Notes under the pieces: model-generated | What the model was told of the DNA's origin: nothing | Databases searched by the model: none | The model's input: only the letters and a program-made list of their open reading frames with translations | Origin: Canna indica | Lineage: Eukaryota > Streptophyta > Magnoliopsida > Zingiberales > Cannaceae | Assembly: GCA_034359265.1 (NCBI GenBank) | Contig: CP136895.1 | Location: 43,604,001-43,668,000 of the forward strand | Direction: 5' to 3' | DNA length: 64,000 bases | Shown here: in pieces, positions 1-12,694 of the stretch | Position numbering within the stretch: position 1 is the stretch's first letter | How the letters are laid out: each line of letters begins with the position of its first letter | Position numbers and translations under genes: made by a program

Positions 1-597
1 ATTGGTGGCCGAGCCTTGTTCAAGGAGGATGAAGAACTTGATTCTTGAGAGGGTTCTTGAGTGGAAAAGTTCCAAACAATCTCTCCTCTCCCTTGGTGGT
101 CGGCCATCTTCTTCCTCCTTCCCTGGGCTTTTGTGAAGTCGAATTAAAGGTGTTTTCTACTTGGGTGTGCCGCCGACTTCATCTTCTTGGAGGAGTCCAA
201 GAAGGACAGTGAGGTATTCTTTTATTACCCTTTCATTCCGTGGTTTTCTCATCCCCTCTTCCTCCCTTTTTGGTGCTCGGTTCTTGGTGGATGGGTCAGC
301 CTTGCCTTGGTGGATTACGGGATTGAGAAAGTTTCTTCGTTGAGCCATAACGAGACTCGGTGTTCGTTGCCCCTATTGTTGTGAGGTGCTTGGTGTGGAC
401 TATCGTTGGATGACGTGCACATGTGCGTCTCAAGACGGGGAAAGGATCAAACATATCAACCGCGGTTTGAGGTATACCTTCTCCCACATCTCCGATGTTG
501 AATTCCTTAATATTGCTAAAGTAGATCGTTGTTTTCGGGATGGTTTCAAATTTTTAAATTTTTATTTCTACTGCATTTTCGATTCCTATCCCAACAG
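1..597 (+). mobile_element. Copia LTR, 3' part of the upstream LTR copy
   Basis: This stretch matches about 3170-3763 along its length, including the shared tail that ends in CCCAACA, so both are ends of the same LTR type. It is cut by the window edge on the left. Position 598 begins copia pol-like sequence without a primer-binding site, so the 5' internal region is deleted here. Short open frames inside are not credible genes. Confidence 0.7.
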
Positions 598-1273
598 TTA
601 CTTGCCTAGAATTCATTGCATCAGTCTTTCTAAGGTAATGTATGCTAAGACACCTAATGAGAGACAAAAGATGACTGAGATCCATTATACTTCGGCAGTG
701 GGATCCATCATGCGATGCATTGCACTTGGTTTGATATTAATTATACCTTAGAGGTATCTAGCCGATTTTGGGCAAAACCATGGAGAATAACATTGAAGAG
801 AAAATGGAGAACTCTCTCAGGCATATAAGAAGGATGAGAGGTGCTCTATACGACGCTGAAACCATATAATGGTATAAGGATACATTTAATGGTGGTGGGG
901 TAAGCAGGAAAGTGTTCCTGGCTAGGTACTGTAACTGGTAAGGTGACCAAGGCTTTGTGCTTTGCTAATTACTCTGCCGCTTAGGATAGCATCAAATAAA
1001 GGAGTTTATCATTCAGTGGGACTTGTTCCTGAGATTTCTAGTTCAGCACCGGGATTGTGTGACAATACTAGGACTGTTGCTCAAAGTTAAGGAACTAATA
1101 TCCAGTGAGGATCATTGCTTTTCTTAAAAGGGGAAATCACCTCGTCGTTGGAAAGAGGTGATGACTGAAAGACATTGATGTAGATGAAACTGATTACCAC
1201 AGCAGCAGATTCGATCACCACTGAAATTTGGTATACAGAAACTAGGATGATTGGCTAAAGTGCAAGTGGGAGA
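598..1273 (+). pseudogene. Degenerate copia pol end (RNase H remnant)
   Basis: Two scraps of Ty1/copia polyprotein can be read on +. Near 636-720 a frame reads YTSAVGSIM, close to the usual copia YASAVGSLMYA block before RNase H. Near 1058-1110 a frame reads CDNTRTVAQ, the RNase H region. Between them are frameshifts and stops. The end, with AAGTGGGAGA at about 1264-1273, looks like a polypurine tract just before the downstream LTR. Gag, integrase and most of RT are missing, so this is an internally deleted copy. Confidence 0.65.
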
Positions 1274-3763
1274 TTGAAAGGAATAGTGCCCTTGAACCAA
1301 TCACACGTCGTTGTGTTTAGTGACTATTCAAGGGGAATCAACTTCATGAGGCAACTTTTTCATCATATGTTGCATCTTTACTCATAAAGATTGTGATGAA
1401 CCCCATAAACCCGAGCAAATGATTCCGAGGCCATGATGAGATCATGCTAGTGAGACTTGGAATCCACATGCCCATGTTCTAAATCTTCATAGTCGTACGA
1501 TTACCAGTTAGGGGATTGGTAATTTCCAGATAGATTAGTGCACTTGGTACATGCCCTATACGATAAGGGGTAGCTGATCTCACAGTTATCTATGAACCGT
1601 AATTAATGTACAAGTGCAGATGCTCATTAGGGAATGAGTACGATAAGGGGTAGCTAATCTCACAGTTACATATAAACCGTCATTAATGTACAAGTGTAGG
1701 TGCTCATAAGGGAATGAATTCACTGAATGGACCTACACGAGGAACACAAAATGGTATCCTTACAGGATGTTCCTCGGGTGATGGTAGGTGCAAGCAGTCC
1801 TTGGACCTGAGGTTGTCATGGTTACCTTGTGATTGACGACTCATTGCTTTGGTTCTATCCTTATGTGGCCTTCAGCGTCATGTGTCTGGTATTACTGGGT
1901 ATGGAGAAGCATTCATGAAGGTAGGTGAGCAACCAACATGGAACCGTTTACTCCTAGTAAGATGAGATAATGTTCTATGTGTCCCTGCAAGTGTGGACTC
2001 AGTATTCTTTGGCCAGAGTAGACATGAAAGTCAGGAAGATATTTCTGACGTTTCATTATTGAGGCGCATCATGGCGGGTGGAATGCATATGAATCAATGT
2101 TAGGGTTTGACACTTCTTTCGTACCCTAGCCGACTTTGGGACATTGTAACCGAGGGATTTAGTTGCACAGTAACTAATCACCGAAGGGCATTCAATCCCT
2201 GTAGATTGAACCTCACACTATCCGGGTAGTCATGACACATTGCTAGACGTCAATCTTCACTTGTGAGTGGAGTCTCTCACGACCATACTAAAGAGGTTTA
2301 GTGGAGGCTCGTAAGATTCATATAGAAATCATTCTGTCGGGTCTGACTCTTCGTTATGCACAACTCACTACTGGCTTAGAGTGGGGCCCAATGAGTCACA
2401 CACAACATGCTAACCTCGTAACGAGCTTTATGAGATAGAGTTCGAATGCGGTACTATATATCTACTAGAATGGACATGCTGCAACTCGATCACGTATCTC
2501 ATTTACGGACATAATAGGAAAGGTGTTTCCTATAAGAACGAATATGCGATGAAGGAGTTTCTCGGTAACCCTAATTTGTAGGGTATCGCTATTTGGTAGG
2601 GTAACCCTATAGTCATAGGGTATGATACACGATATTAATTTTGTGGATGATTGAACTTAACTATCAATTAAGTAATTAATTAACCATTAGACGGGGATTA
2701 TGTTTAACTAAGAATTAAACATAATTGCATTGAGGGAAAATTTTGATTTTTCCAATGTGCCTACACCTGTTGATTAGGAATTGATTTATTTATATAAATC
2801 ATAATTAATAGGGAATTAATTTATTTATATAAATCATATATATTAATAGATAATTGATTTATTTGGATAAATCTTGGTTTTATTAATAAATAGGAGTTCG
2901 ATTTATCTAATCCCTATTCTTTAGGGAATTGGTTTTAGGAGATAAACATAATTTCTATTGATAGACATTTAATTTATGTAGATAAATTAATATTCTATTT
3001 AATTGGTTTTTGATTTATTATGAATAAATTATAAAACCATTAAATGTGAAAATCAAAGTGGTGGCAAACCCGGGATTTTTGAAATTCGGGGTGAGTTCAA
3101 AATTGAACTCAAGTGGCTGGCCCCCCTTATTCTCTCTTGTGGCTGCCCCGTTTAAAATGGTTGAAGGGTGGCTGAACCATGGTGAGAAAAATAGAGAGAA
3201 AGGAAAAGATCAAGAGATAAAAAGATTGTGAATCTTGAGAGAACTTCTTGTGTGGAAGAGTTCCAAGAACCCTAAGTTCTTCTCCTTGGTGGCCGTCCTT
3301 CTCCTTCTTGATCCTCCCATCTTCTCTTCTTGGGTGTGCCGCAATCTTCATCTTCTTGGAGGAGTCCAAGAGGACAGCAAGATATCTTCACCCCTTCTCT
3401 TTCGTTCTAGTATTTTCTCACCCTCTCTCCTTCCCTCTTTGGTGCCCGGTTCTTGGTGGAAGGGCCGGCCTTGCCTTGGTGGATTTCGGGATTGAGAAAG
3501 ATTATCCGTTGAGCCACAACGAGCCCCGTTCATCGCTGCCAATATTGTTGCGAGGTGCTTGGTGTGGACTATTGTTGGAGGACGCGCACGTGTGCGTCTC
3601 AATACGGGGATAGGATCAACCATACCAACCGCGATTTGAGGTATATATTCTCCTTTTCCGATGTTGAATTCCTTGATATTGGTAAAGTAGATCACTATTT
3701 TCGGGATGGTTTAAATTTTTTTAAATTGCTATTTCCGCTCTGTTTCCGATTCCCATCCCAACA
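1274..3763 (+). mobile_element. Copia LTR, downstream copy, ~2.5 kb
   Basis: The left edge is inferred from the polypurine tract and a TG start; the right edge is CCCAACA, shared with 597. The final ~590 bp match 1-597. The LTR holds an exact-period 80-bp tandem duplication and AT-rich short direct repeats (about 2760-3040). No coding capacity is evident. The left boundary could be off by a few bases, and no target duplication can be tested because the upstream LTR start lies outside the window. Confidence 0.6.
1561..1720. repeat. 80-bp tandem duplication (2 copies) inside copia LTR
   Basis: CGATAAGGGGTAGCT starts at 1561 and again at 1641. The two 80-bp units differ at about ten positions, so the duplication is not recent. 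Confidence 0.9.
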
Positions 3764-4380
3764 GGCTGAACTAGAGTAGAGGCCGAGTAGGTGGCTGCTA
3801 ACGCCGCGTTAGAGCTTGGAAAGAGTGGACGGCTGTGGATGCCGAGCTGGAGGGACTGGCCGTGGAAGCTGAAATAGTTTACTGTCTCTCCTAAGGTGAG
3901 TCGAGTCGACGTATTTTTGCTATGTTGTTCTTATGCCTCTTCGGTTTTTGTGCTTCGTATGGCAGCTTTTTGTAGTAGGGCTTTCTCTTTCTTCGTGGTG
4001 CCCTCCGATTGGTTCCTCGCTTCCTTAGTTCAAGAGGTGATCATGGCGGAAAAGGTGTTTTCACACGTCCCTTATTCCCAATGAAGCCGTCGCTTTCGTT
4101 TGAATGGCCCAAATTAGTCTTTGGCGAGACTAATTTGATGAGGGGAAGTTCTTCACCCATCATAGCGCCTATAATGCCTTTTTTCTTCTCTCTCCCCAAG
4201 TATATCTTTTCCCTCGACTTGGTGTTTCCAGGGATTTTTTTTGGCAACAGCTTCGTGGTTTGCTTGGTCGTCGCCGCCTCTGCTTCCTCTTTAGGTGAGC
4301 TCCCCAATGTTCGATCTTGTAGGTCTTGTGTTAGGTCTGTAGCTTTGAACTGACTCATCCCCATTCTAGGGTTTTTGTTA
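3764..4380 (+). mobile_element. Tat-like gypsy remnant, block shared with 45340-45700
   Basis: 3764-3895 encodes a short AELE-type coiled-coil scrap. The following sequence resembles 45500-45700 in the complete element at 44222-50706, for example GATCATGG(C/T)GGAA-type blocks. It is therefore the region upstream of the antisense-type ORF of a related gypsy element, cut on the left by the copia LTR at 3763. Confidence 0.5.
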
Positions 4381-5870
4381 TGGCGAGAAAAGATATCGTA
4401 GTGAAATCAGAGTTTGGGACGGTCGATGAAGGATTCAGATTCCTACTCCTGGGTTCAGGAGGATGTGAAGTTAAGTGGTTCAGTGTTAACCGACCTTAAT
4501 AGAATTTTATCCTTTAGGGAGAGTGTGTCCATCGCTTGCGAAGGCAACGAGGAGGACTACGAATGTCTTCCCAGCCTCATATCAGATCCGGTATGCTGTA
4601 ATACTAACTCAAAATTTGTCTTCATGTATCGTACTTTCTTCGAGGAATTGGGAATTTGTCTACCCTTTACCGAGTTTGAACACGGCATTTTAAATTTGGT
4701 TAACGTGGCTCCCACGTAATTGCACCCGAACAGTTGGGCTTTGGTTCAGTGCTTCGAGATTGTAATGGAATGTCTTAAGATCAAACCAAGCCTTCATGTC
4801 TTCTTTTCTTTCTTCCAAGCGAAGGGTGCCCAGAAAGAGCCATGGGTATCCTTCAATGTTGTCCCAAGGAAGAAGCTTTTTGCTTTATTTAAGAGTTCGT
4901 ACAAAGGCTTCAAGACCTGTTTCTTACGGGTCAGATCGCAAGAGGGAGCTTGGCCTTTCTGGCTGGAGCCTCCACATTGTATAAAGAAGTTTCCTTTGTC
5001 CTGGAGGTCGGATCCATGCTCTATCTAGGATTTTGAGGAGGGGAGTATCCTCCCGAGGATGAAGTTTTAATTGCCTTTCTATAAAAGAATTATCCATCTG
5101 TTCCTCTTGCTCCTCAAGAGATTATTAACAGAAGTCACGATGAGTCCTCGGTTTTGGAGTATATAAGTAGGTTTTGTGGTGTAATGTGTTCAACATTTTT
5201 TCTTCATATGAAAATTACTCATTCGTTTGGCCTTTGTTCTGTGTAGAGAGAATTTCTTCTTTGCGGAAGGCTCCTGGTGCTCGCACTCAGTGGACTGCGA
5301 TGAGGGGGAGTGGCTCGGAGAACAATCCCTTGACGAGGGACCTTGCTAAGGTCCGTGGAGTCTCGGCCCTCAAGGTCTTCAGTACCTCCTGCTTCAAATA
5401 CAATCAAGTTGTTTGCATTCTCGGGTGCTCCTACCCCTCCCTGCTCCTCCCTGAGACACTAGAAAAGAAATAAAAGTTCCATCGAGGGTCCAAGCCCCCA
5501 GTCAGTAGATTTCCCAGTAGGTGGGGTTACGATCACGCTTGTGGAGATGATGGGAAATCCCCCGTCAGCCATTCCTTTTGGCGGTGGCAGTGGTCCTCGT
5601 GTCAGTGCTCAAGTGATGTCTTTGGCAGGGGTAAATCCATGGGAGTCTTTCCGGATTGGTTTTTCAGCTTGACCGAGAAGCTGCAAGAGTATTTGCGCAA
5701 GGAATCGGCCATTCGTTCTTGTGAGGTTGAGCTATTAAAGAGGGCCCTAGAATCCAAGACCATTGAGGTTGATCTTTTAACCGTCCAGGTAAAAGAGGTA
5801 GAAAACCAATCCGCAGCCGCCAAAGCAAAGTTGACTAAGCTTCATCAAGTGTGGTTGTGGCTATAGCGGA
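4381..5870 (+). pseudogene. Antisense-type ORF of Tat-like gypsy (PF04195-like domain plus coiled coil)
   Basis: The frame starting at the ATG near 4381/4414 resembles the plant 'putative gypsy type transposon' domain: it contains YRTFFEELGICLPF and, after one in-frame TAA at 4717, LHPNSWALVQCFEIV. Both halves are in the same frame, so one nonsense change (probably CAA to TAA) splits the domain. At 5639-5866 a heptad-like coiled coil follows (KSTIEVDLLTVQVKEVENQ-like register). In Tat-lineage elements such ORFs lie between pol and the 3' LTR, opposite to gag. This fits the gag-type remnant on - at 8820-9540. Not functional. Confidence 0.6.
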
Positions 5871-5999
5871 GAATTCTCATTTTGTAGGCGGAGACTAAGG
5901 CAGTTAGAGTGCGATTGCAAGCCGAATTTGAGGTGACTAAGGCACAGATGCAAGCTAAATTTCCATACCTATGGCATCACGATGGTTTGAAGTTGCAAC

Positions 6000-7344
6000 C
6001 AAAGGATGAATCTTCATTTAAGTCCATGGTCAACTTCAACTCTTTACTTCTCTTTACCCTTGTCTGGTAGCTCCCCCTACAAGAGAGCATGAAACTTTTG
6101 GTACCCAAATAGCTTTGGGTCCTTAGGGGTTAGATAGCCTAGGAATCCAAAGTGTCCTAGCAACACTTGGATTTCTCTTCAATGCGCAATCATGGATAGC
6201 ATGGCCAAAAATACCACAACAAAAGCAATGTCCATTAAACTTCTTTTCATTTTTGCTATGGACATGAGATCTATCATTAGAATGCTTAACATGTGAACTG
6301 TGATGAGCATGAGCATTCTTAAAGGAAGCATTCTTGTTTTGAGGTTTCCTAAATGAGACATTTTGATTTCTAGAATTCCTAAAAGAGGAAGCATTAACTT
6401 TCCTACTCAAAACCAACATCTCATTCTTCAACTCATTCATATATTTATGCAATGCATGAAGTTGAGATTTTAACATGCAATTCTCAACTCTCAATTTTTC
6501 ATTCTCAAGTTTGAAATCATTTTTCAAATCATTACTCCTAAGTTTCATTTTTTATTTCAAATCTTCATTTTCATTTGTCAAATCTTTTACCTCACTTTTT
6601 AAATTCTCAATTTCAAGCTTAAAATCTTCATGGCAAGAAACAAGTGTACTTGTATTCAATTTTTCATTTTCTAGTTCATGCACATGAGAACTAAGCCTTA
6701 AATTTTCCTTCTTTAGTTTTCTATTTTCCTTGTTCTTTTTCATAAGTATGGCATACATGTTTTTTTTCATAACACATGTCAAGGGATTTAGAGCTACTAG
6801 AATCACAATTTTGATCATGATTAGAAGATGGTAAATATACCTCATTCAATAGACCCATGAGGCAAAAGTTAGATGCTGCTTCATTGTCATGTCTAGAAGA
6901 GTCTTCACTTGATTGAGATGTGGATGGATAAGCACACTTCTTCTTTTTGGATTTCTTCTTCAAGAGATGACAATTCATCTTCTTGTGTCTCGTCTCTTGG
7001 CAAAGGAAGCACCTAAGTTTCCGTTTCCGATTCTTGCTTGTGCTCCTTTGGTTAGAAGTGCTTTGGGCATCAAAACCAATGTTAGCACTAGGGGGATGAC
7101 CATTGTCATCACCACCTTCATCAAAAGTGCAAATTTCTTTGATTTTGGCATAATCATAAAGCATATTTAATGTGGCCCAAATATCAAATGCGGAAGAACA
7201 ATGCATAACCTTTTCAAGTATATCATTTGAAAAAGAGCAATATAGGAGATGCGTTGTTTTAGCATTCAATTCAAACAATTTAACTTGTTCTTGAGTCCAA
7301 TCGTTTATGTCAATGGTGGGCTCAACATATTCATTCTTTAGCAT
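6000..7344 (-). pseudogene. Copia gag, frameshifted
   Basis: Read on -, the 7344-6721 frame has the gag (UBN2-type) region with WATLNMLYD and a CX2CX4HX4C zinc knuckle (CFLCQETRHKKMNC). Frames 6845-6552 and 6548-6123 continue with a long coiled coil and a second knuckle, CFCCGIFGHAIHDC, then GPKAIWVPK, the usual copia motif after gag. At least two frameshifts or stops separate the pieces. It belongs to the element whose 5' LTR is 7522-8819. Protease, integrase and RT are absent because the element is truncated near 5970, where it joins gypsy sequence. Confidence 0.75.
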
Positions 7345-7507
7345 GCACCATAGATCTAATCATTTTAAGAAATGTATACATCCTACTCTTCCAAACACCA
7401 AAATTTACCACATCAAACATAGGTCGTGAAAACACTAAAATCTCTAGTGCCATTTTCTGGATCGAGGCAAGATGTAGACGAGATGGTGAAATCTCAATCC
7501 ACGACCC

Positions 7508-7521
7508 GCTCTGATACCAAA
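7508..7521 (-). promoter_or_regulatory. Copia primer-binding site (initiator tRNA-Met type)
   Basis: On - this reads TTTGGTATCAGAGC, the plant copia primer-binding site for initiator tRNA-Met, directly beside the LTR end at 7522. It fixes the element's direction. A second, mutated site (GCTCTAATACCAAT on +) lies at 9614-9627 beside the next LTR. Confidence 0.85.
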
Positions 7522-8819
7522 TGTTGGAGAAATGGCCACACTAGAGGGGGGGTGAATAGTGTGTTATTTAAATCTTTTTGCCTAATTACGGTTTTAATCG
7601 TTTACTTGATTACTTAGGCAATTCACAAATCGAGTAGTAAGCGGAAGCAAGATATAAACGATAATCAATAAGATATGCAAAGTAAACAATGCTAACACAA
7701 TAATTTGTAGTGGTTCGGCCCCAATGCCTACTCCACTACCTAAGCACCCTACTTAGGATTTCCAAACTAGCTTACTAGATTATATCGTTTCCCTTACAAA
7801 GAGCACTTTACACCGGAAAGTCTCCGCTCTCAAACCGAAGGCACTTCCACACCCGAAAGTATCCGGCCTTCCTACCGAGAGCACTCTCCCACCTCAACCT
7901 AAGGGACAACTCAACTAATCCTAGTAAACTAAGTTTACAATGGTGGATTTAAGCCTTAACACCAAGGCAACCACCAACTCAACCAAACCTAGCAACCTAG
8001 GTTTACACACTTGAAAATACAATGAAATGAACAATAAAAATACAATAACAATTGAAGCAATAAATCAAGCAACAAGTACTTAGCTCCAAAGGAAACTCCC
8101 TAGTCTTCTTGATGCCTTGAGAAGATGAATCTTGAAGGTTCAAAGGCAAGATCAAGCTTGTATCATGGAAGCTAGGGTTCTTTGCAAAGATGGCTCAAGA
8201 ATTCTTGTAGAGATGCAAGGAGTGGCTCTTTGAGGCTTAGAGGCATCAACAACCATAAGGGAGAGAGTTTTTCGTGGGTATTTATAACCCCCCAAACAAG
8301 AGGGCTCGTCAACGGTCAACAACCATAAGGGAGAGAGTTTTGGAGGGTATTTCTGCCCATTGCCGATGCCCGATCGCTTGTTGGTCGATCATCGATCGAT
8401 CAACCGAGCGACCGCCGAGCGACCGAAGGCATTCTGCCCATTTTGGGCATCATTCGGTCGACCAGTCAATCGACTGAATCTAGGCAGGGGCAGATTCCTT
8501 GTGTATTTTTCATGCGCGCTTCATTTTTGGGTTCCGGCCTTCAGCGTGCGTCAACTTTGAGTTTTTTCCATATTTTCTTCTCTAGACTCGCCCAAGATGT
8601 CTTTGGTGCACACATCCAACTTCTAGAAATTTCCGTGACGAACTCGAACGCGTCGATCAATGTCCTTCCAATTTTCTGATTTCTCTGATATTTCCGATCG
8701 TGGACATTGAGTGCTAACTGATATAGAACCTGAAAATAACTCTCCAAGAAATCATTACTTCCATGTTTGTTATCATCATAATCGAGATTAAGACCAAGGT
8801 TGAAAACCTTAGGCCAACA
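7522..8819 (-). mobile_element. Copia LTR A (TGTTGG...CCAACA), 1298 bp
   Basis: Both ends are the inverted dinucleotide-type TGTTGG and CCAACA. The primer-binding site lies on the left, so this is the 5' LTR of a - strand element. A TATA box on - (TATAAATA, + strand TATTTATAAC near 8279) lies left of a palindrome-rich stretch at about 8380-8475 (CGATCGATCAACCG-like). The same LTR family recurs at 9628, 16631, 51081, 52146 and, as fragments, 62714 and 62976. Confidence 0.85.
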
Positions 8820-9540
8820 GTGTTGGGCTCTAGGGACGAAGACCACGACGGCTTGAGGGCGAAAATCCAAGTCTTGAGGTTTATGTCGAGCTCAGGCGTG
8901 AGGACTCAAGCAAGTTTCAAATAGAGTATTCATTCAAGCCGTGGGATAGCCATAGTGGTTTCTTGGATATTCATAGAAGAAATGCGAGGAATGTTACTTT
9001 ATTGAGTAATAAAGAAATTGTGCGTACAGGAGGAGTGCTCGGTTCCGAGCTTTATTAGTGTTTTTTTATCACGACTTGAGTTTTTTCAAGGGCTGAGTTG
9101 GGGTTGCTTTCACATGTACCGTCCTAGGTCTGGCTCGGAGGCTTCGGCAAGTTGTTTGCCTTTGAGCGCGGAGAGCGTCTGTGGGCCACTAGGCTCTTTC
9201 CTTGGTTTGGTCATCTTTGGCTTGAGGCATTCGTTATAGCACCACCGGGCCTCTTTTTGTTCGGCGTGTAGCATGCCTAAATCCGTTTTTGAGATGGGAA
9301 ACTTCAACACCAAATGGGGAGTGGACGCGACAGCTCCCAGATTGTTTAAGGATAATCATCCGAGGATCATGTGGTACTACACACTCCTCGATGGTGTGAC
9401 CGTAGGTATCATAGAACACACATTTCTTGCTCATGTCGACATTCAATGGTAGCTTTTATTTTCCTGGGTTGACAGGGTATCTGATGAGTAGACTTTCAAA
9501 TACCAAAGTTTGACTCATCGAACCTAGGAGGTGAAGACGC
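8820..9540 (-). pseudogene. Tat-like gypsy gag-region remnant
   Basis: Colinear with about 48070-49090 of the complete gypsy element, sharing for example AAGAAATTGTGCGTACAG. On -, 9446-9234 reads DMSKKCVFYDTYGHTIEEC, the incomplete zinc-knuckle motif seen in the intact copy as DMSKKCIFHDTYGHTTDDC. It is the partner of the + strand ORF at 4381-5870 and is separated from it by the copia insertion. Bounded by LTR A at 8819 and by copia leader at about 9545. Confidence 0.65.
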
Positions 9541-9544
9541 TACC

Positions 9545-10781
9545 GACTCTGGTGCCATTTTCTGGATCGAGAGAAAGTGTAGGAGAGATGGTGAAATCTC
9601 AATCTACAACCTTGCTCTAATACCAATTGTTGGATGAAATGGCCACACTAGAGAGGGGGTGAATAGTGTGTCAACTAAATTAATTAGCCTAAATTCAATT
9701 TTGGATGTTTCTTAGATTACTTAGGCTAAGCACGATATTTATAGCAAGCGAAAGCAATAAATATAAAGCAATAAACACAAACAAGCTGCCAATGCTAACA
9801 CACGAATTTATAGTGGTTCGGCCAACTGCCTACTCCACTACCTTGGCTCCACACCAAGGATTTCTAACCAACTACTTTGTAGAACTTGTGTTTTCCTTTG
9901 AATACAACTGAGGACACAATTCTCATCTCTTTGAGAACTCCTCAAACCTATTCACCTAGGCAAAACACAATTCTACAAAGCCTAACCCTAAGTGTTTCTC
10001 TAGCACACCTAGCAAGCTATTACAGATAAATAGGTTTGAAATAAATCTTCAAATACAACGAAAAAGAGCTGAGAATTGAAAGAATGACCAATGCTCTTTT
10101 TCCCAAGCCTTCAAGCCTTCAACTCGACCAGTAGATGAACTTGAATCGCAGTAGAGTTGAGGAATATAACTGGGCGCTTGAGAAGGATGTTGACGAAAGA
10201 ACAGGGCGCGGCAATTAATTCTTTTTGAAGGCTCAAATCGCTTCTAGAAAGCTCAATTAAATATGTAAGAGGGGTTAAAGAAGTTAGATGAGGGATATTT
10301 ATAACCTCTCAAAGAAATGGCAGCTCAACGGGCGGAAAATGGGTAGAAAACTATCTGTTACAATCGTTTAGTCAATCGTCGATCGACCGATCGATCGTCC
10401 GCTCGAGTGACCCTACTCAATCTCTCTGTGCGGTCGATCGACGGGTCAACCGAACGAGTCATGAGATGAACGGGTCAACCGCGCGCTTCATTTCCGGGTT
10501 CCGACTTTCAACGAGCATCAACTTGGAGAGCTTTCCATGTGATCTTTGGACTCGTCCAATACATCTTTGGTGCATACGTCGAATTTTGAGATATTCCACG
10601 ATGAACCCGAGCGCGACGATCAATGTCCTTCCGATTTTCTGATTTCTTCTGATATTTTTGATCGTGGACATCGAACGCTAACAAAATGGAACCTGAAAAT
10701 ATTTCTCAATGAAACATTAGTTCCATGTTTGTTACCATCAAAACCGAGATTAAGACCAAGGTTGAAAACCTTAAGCCAACA
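9545..10781 (-). mobile_element. Copia LTR B (9628-10781) with 5' leader
   Basis: The LTR runs TGTTGG (9628) to CCAACA (10781), 1154 bp. 9545-9627 holds the leader with primer-binding site and shares about 75 bp with 7445-7521. The TATA-like TATTTATAAC (near 10291, - strand TATA) and a palindrome-rich tract at about 10365-10470 match LTR A. The rest of this element is missing: its leader joins gypsy DNA on the left. Confidence 0.8.
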
Positions 10782-12692
10782 AATTTTATTGTCCTTCTCA
10801 TAGCACTAGGTTTGTGGAATCTAGAAATGCTAAATTTCTAGAAAATGACTTGATTAGTGGGAGTGATCTTTTTCAAAAAGATCATTTGGAGGAATCCACT
10901 CCTGACTCAAGTGAAAGATTGGTTGCCATTCACAATGCACCTCTTCCAGGTGTTCAACAACCGATCATTGAGAATCCACAAATAGTCGACAACAATCAAG
11001 TAGATCTTGGCACTCAACAATTACCGGATACTATTGAGGAACCAGTTGTGCAACGGGCTCCTAAAGAGCCCGATGACGCAACATTAAGGAGATCTACTAG
11101 GATGAGAAAGTCAGCTATTCCTAGTGATTATGTAGTGTATCTGCAAGAGCCTGACTACAATATTGTGGCTGAAAATGATCCAGAAACCTTTTCATAGGCC
11201 ATGGATAGCAGTGAATCTAAGTTATGGTACAATGCTATGAAGGATGAGATGGATTCAATGGCTTCAAATGAAGTCTGGGATCTTGTCGAATTGCCTAAAG
11301 GTTTAAAGGCCATAGGGTGTAAATGGGTCTTCAAAACCAAAAGGGATTCCCTGTGCAATATCGAAAGACATAAAGCCAGACTAGTAGCCAAAGGATTTAC
11401 TCAAAAGGAGGGGATTGGTTACTTGGAGACCTTTTCTCCAGTATCAAAGAAAGATTCCTTCCGTATCATTATGGCATTAGTGGTCCATTTTGACTTAGAA
11501 CTGCATCAAATGGACGTGAAAATGGCATTCCTCAATGGAGAGCTAGAGGAAGAGGTTTATATGAAACAACCAGAAGGTTTATCCTCTAATAAAGGTGAGA
11601 ATTTGGTTTGCAAGCTCAAAAAGTCCATATACGGATTGAAACAAGCCTCCCGTTAGTAGTACTTAAAGTTTCATGATGTAATATATTCTTTTGGTTTCGT
11701 AGAGAATATTATGGATCGTATATATCACTTAATCAGTGGGAGTAAAATTTATTTTCTTATCCTATATGTGGATGATATTTTACTTGCGACCAATGATAAA
11801 GGGTTGTTATATGAGGTGAAGCAATTCCTCTCTAAGAATTTTTATATGAAAGATATGGGTGAGGCATCTTATGTCATTGGCATCAAGATCCATAGGGATA
11901 GACCTCGATGCATTTTAGGTCTATCTTAGGAAAGCTATATCAATAAAGTCTTAGAGAGATTTCAGATGAAAGATTGCTCACCAAGTATGGCACCCATTGT
12001 AAAAGGTGACAGATTTAGTTTTAGTTAGTGTCCCAAAAGTGATTTCGAAAGGGAACAGATGCAAAATATTCCATATGCTTCGGCCGTTGGCAGCCTCATG
12101 TACGCTCAAGTTTGTACAAGGCTTGACATAGCATTTGCTGTTGGAATACTAGGAAGATTTCAGAGTAATCCAAGGATAGACCACTGGAAAGCTGCAAAGA
12201 AGGTGATGAGGTACCTTAAAGGTACCAAGGATTTCATGCTCATGTATAAACGAACTGCCAACTTGGAGGTTATTGGCTACTCAGACTCGAACATTGTTGG
12301 ATGTGTCAACTCTCGGAAATCGACATCGGGATACATTTTTATGTTAGCCAGTGGAGCTGTTTCCTAGAAAAGTACCAAGCAAACTTTGACTGCTACTTCT
12401 ACCACCGAGGCCGAGTTTGTATCTTGTTTTGAGGCTACCTCACATGGTGTGTGGTTAACGAGTTTTATTTCAGGTCTAAGAATCATGAATTCCATTGCCA
12501 GACCTATAAAGATTTACTGTGACAATTCAGCTGTTGTTTACTTGGCTAAAAACAACAAGAGTGGAAGTCGAAGCAAGCATATCGACATAAAGTATTTAGC
12601 CATAAGAGAACGTGTTAAAGACAATAAAGTAGTCATTGAGCACATCAGCACTGAATTGATGATCGCCGATCCTTTGACAAAGGGCATGCCGC

Positions 12693-12694
<2 letters not shown>
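10782..12694 (+). pseudogene. Copia pol (integrase tail, RT, RNase H) with six in-frame TAG stops
   Basis: One uninterrupted reading frame (no frameshift) carries copia RT and RNase H: LRRSTRMRKSAIPSDYVVY (start of RT region), CKWVFKTK, LHQMDVKMAFLNGELEEEVY, YGLKQAS, the catalytic LYVDDILLA, IPYASAVGSLMYA, and RNase H with WLTSFISG, YCDNSAVVYLAKN and SKHIDIKY. Stops at 11195, 11654, 11657, 11927, 12026 and 12365 are all TAG at sites where glutamine or tryptophan is usual. Gag, protease and most of integrase are absent because LTR B abuts at 10781. Polypeptide not made as a unit; parent element was copia. Confidence 0.85.

Noticed and set aside
1..751. Several ORFs of 60-121 codons
   Set aside because: Lie in copia LTR sequence and its repeat at 3170-3763; not conserved between the two copies.
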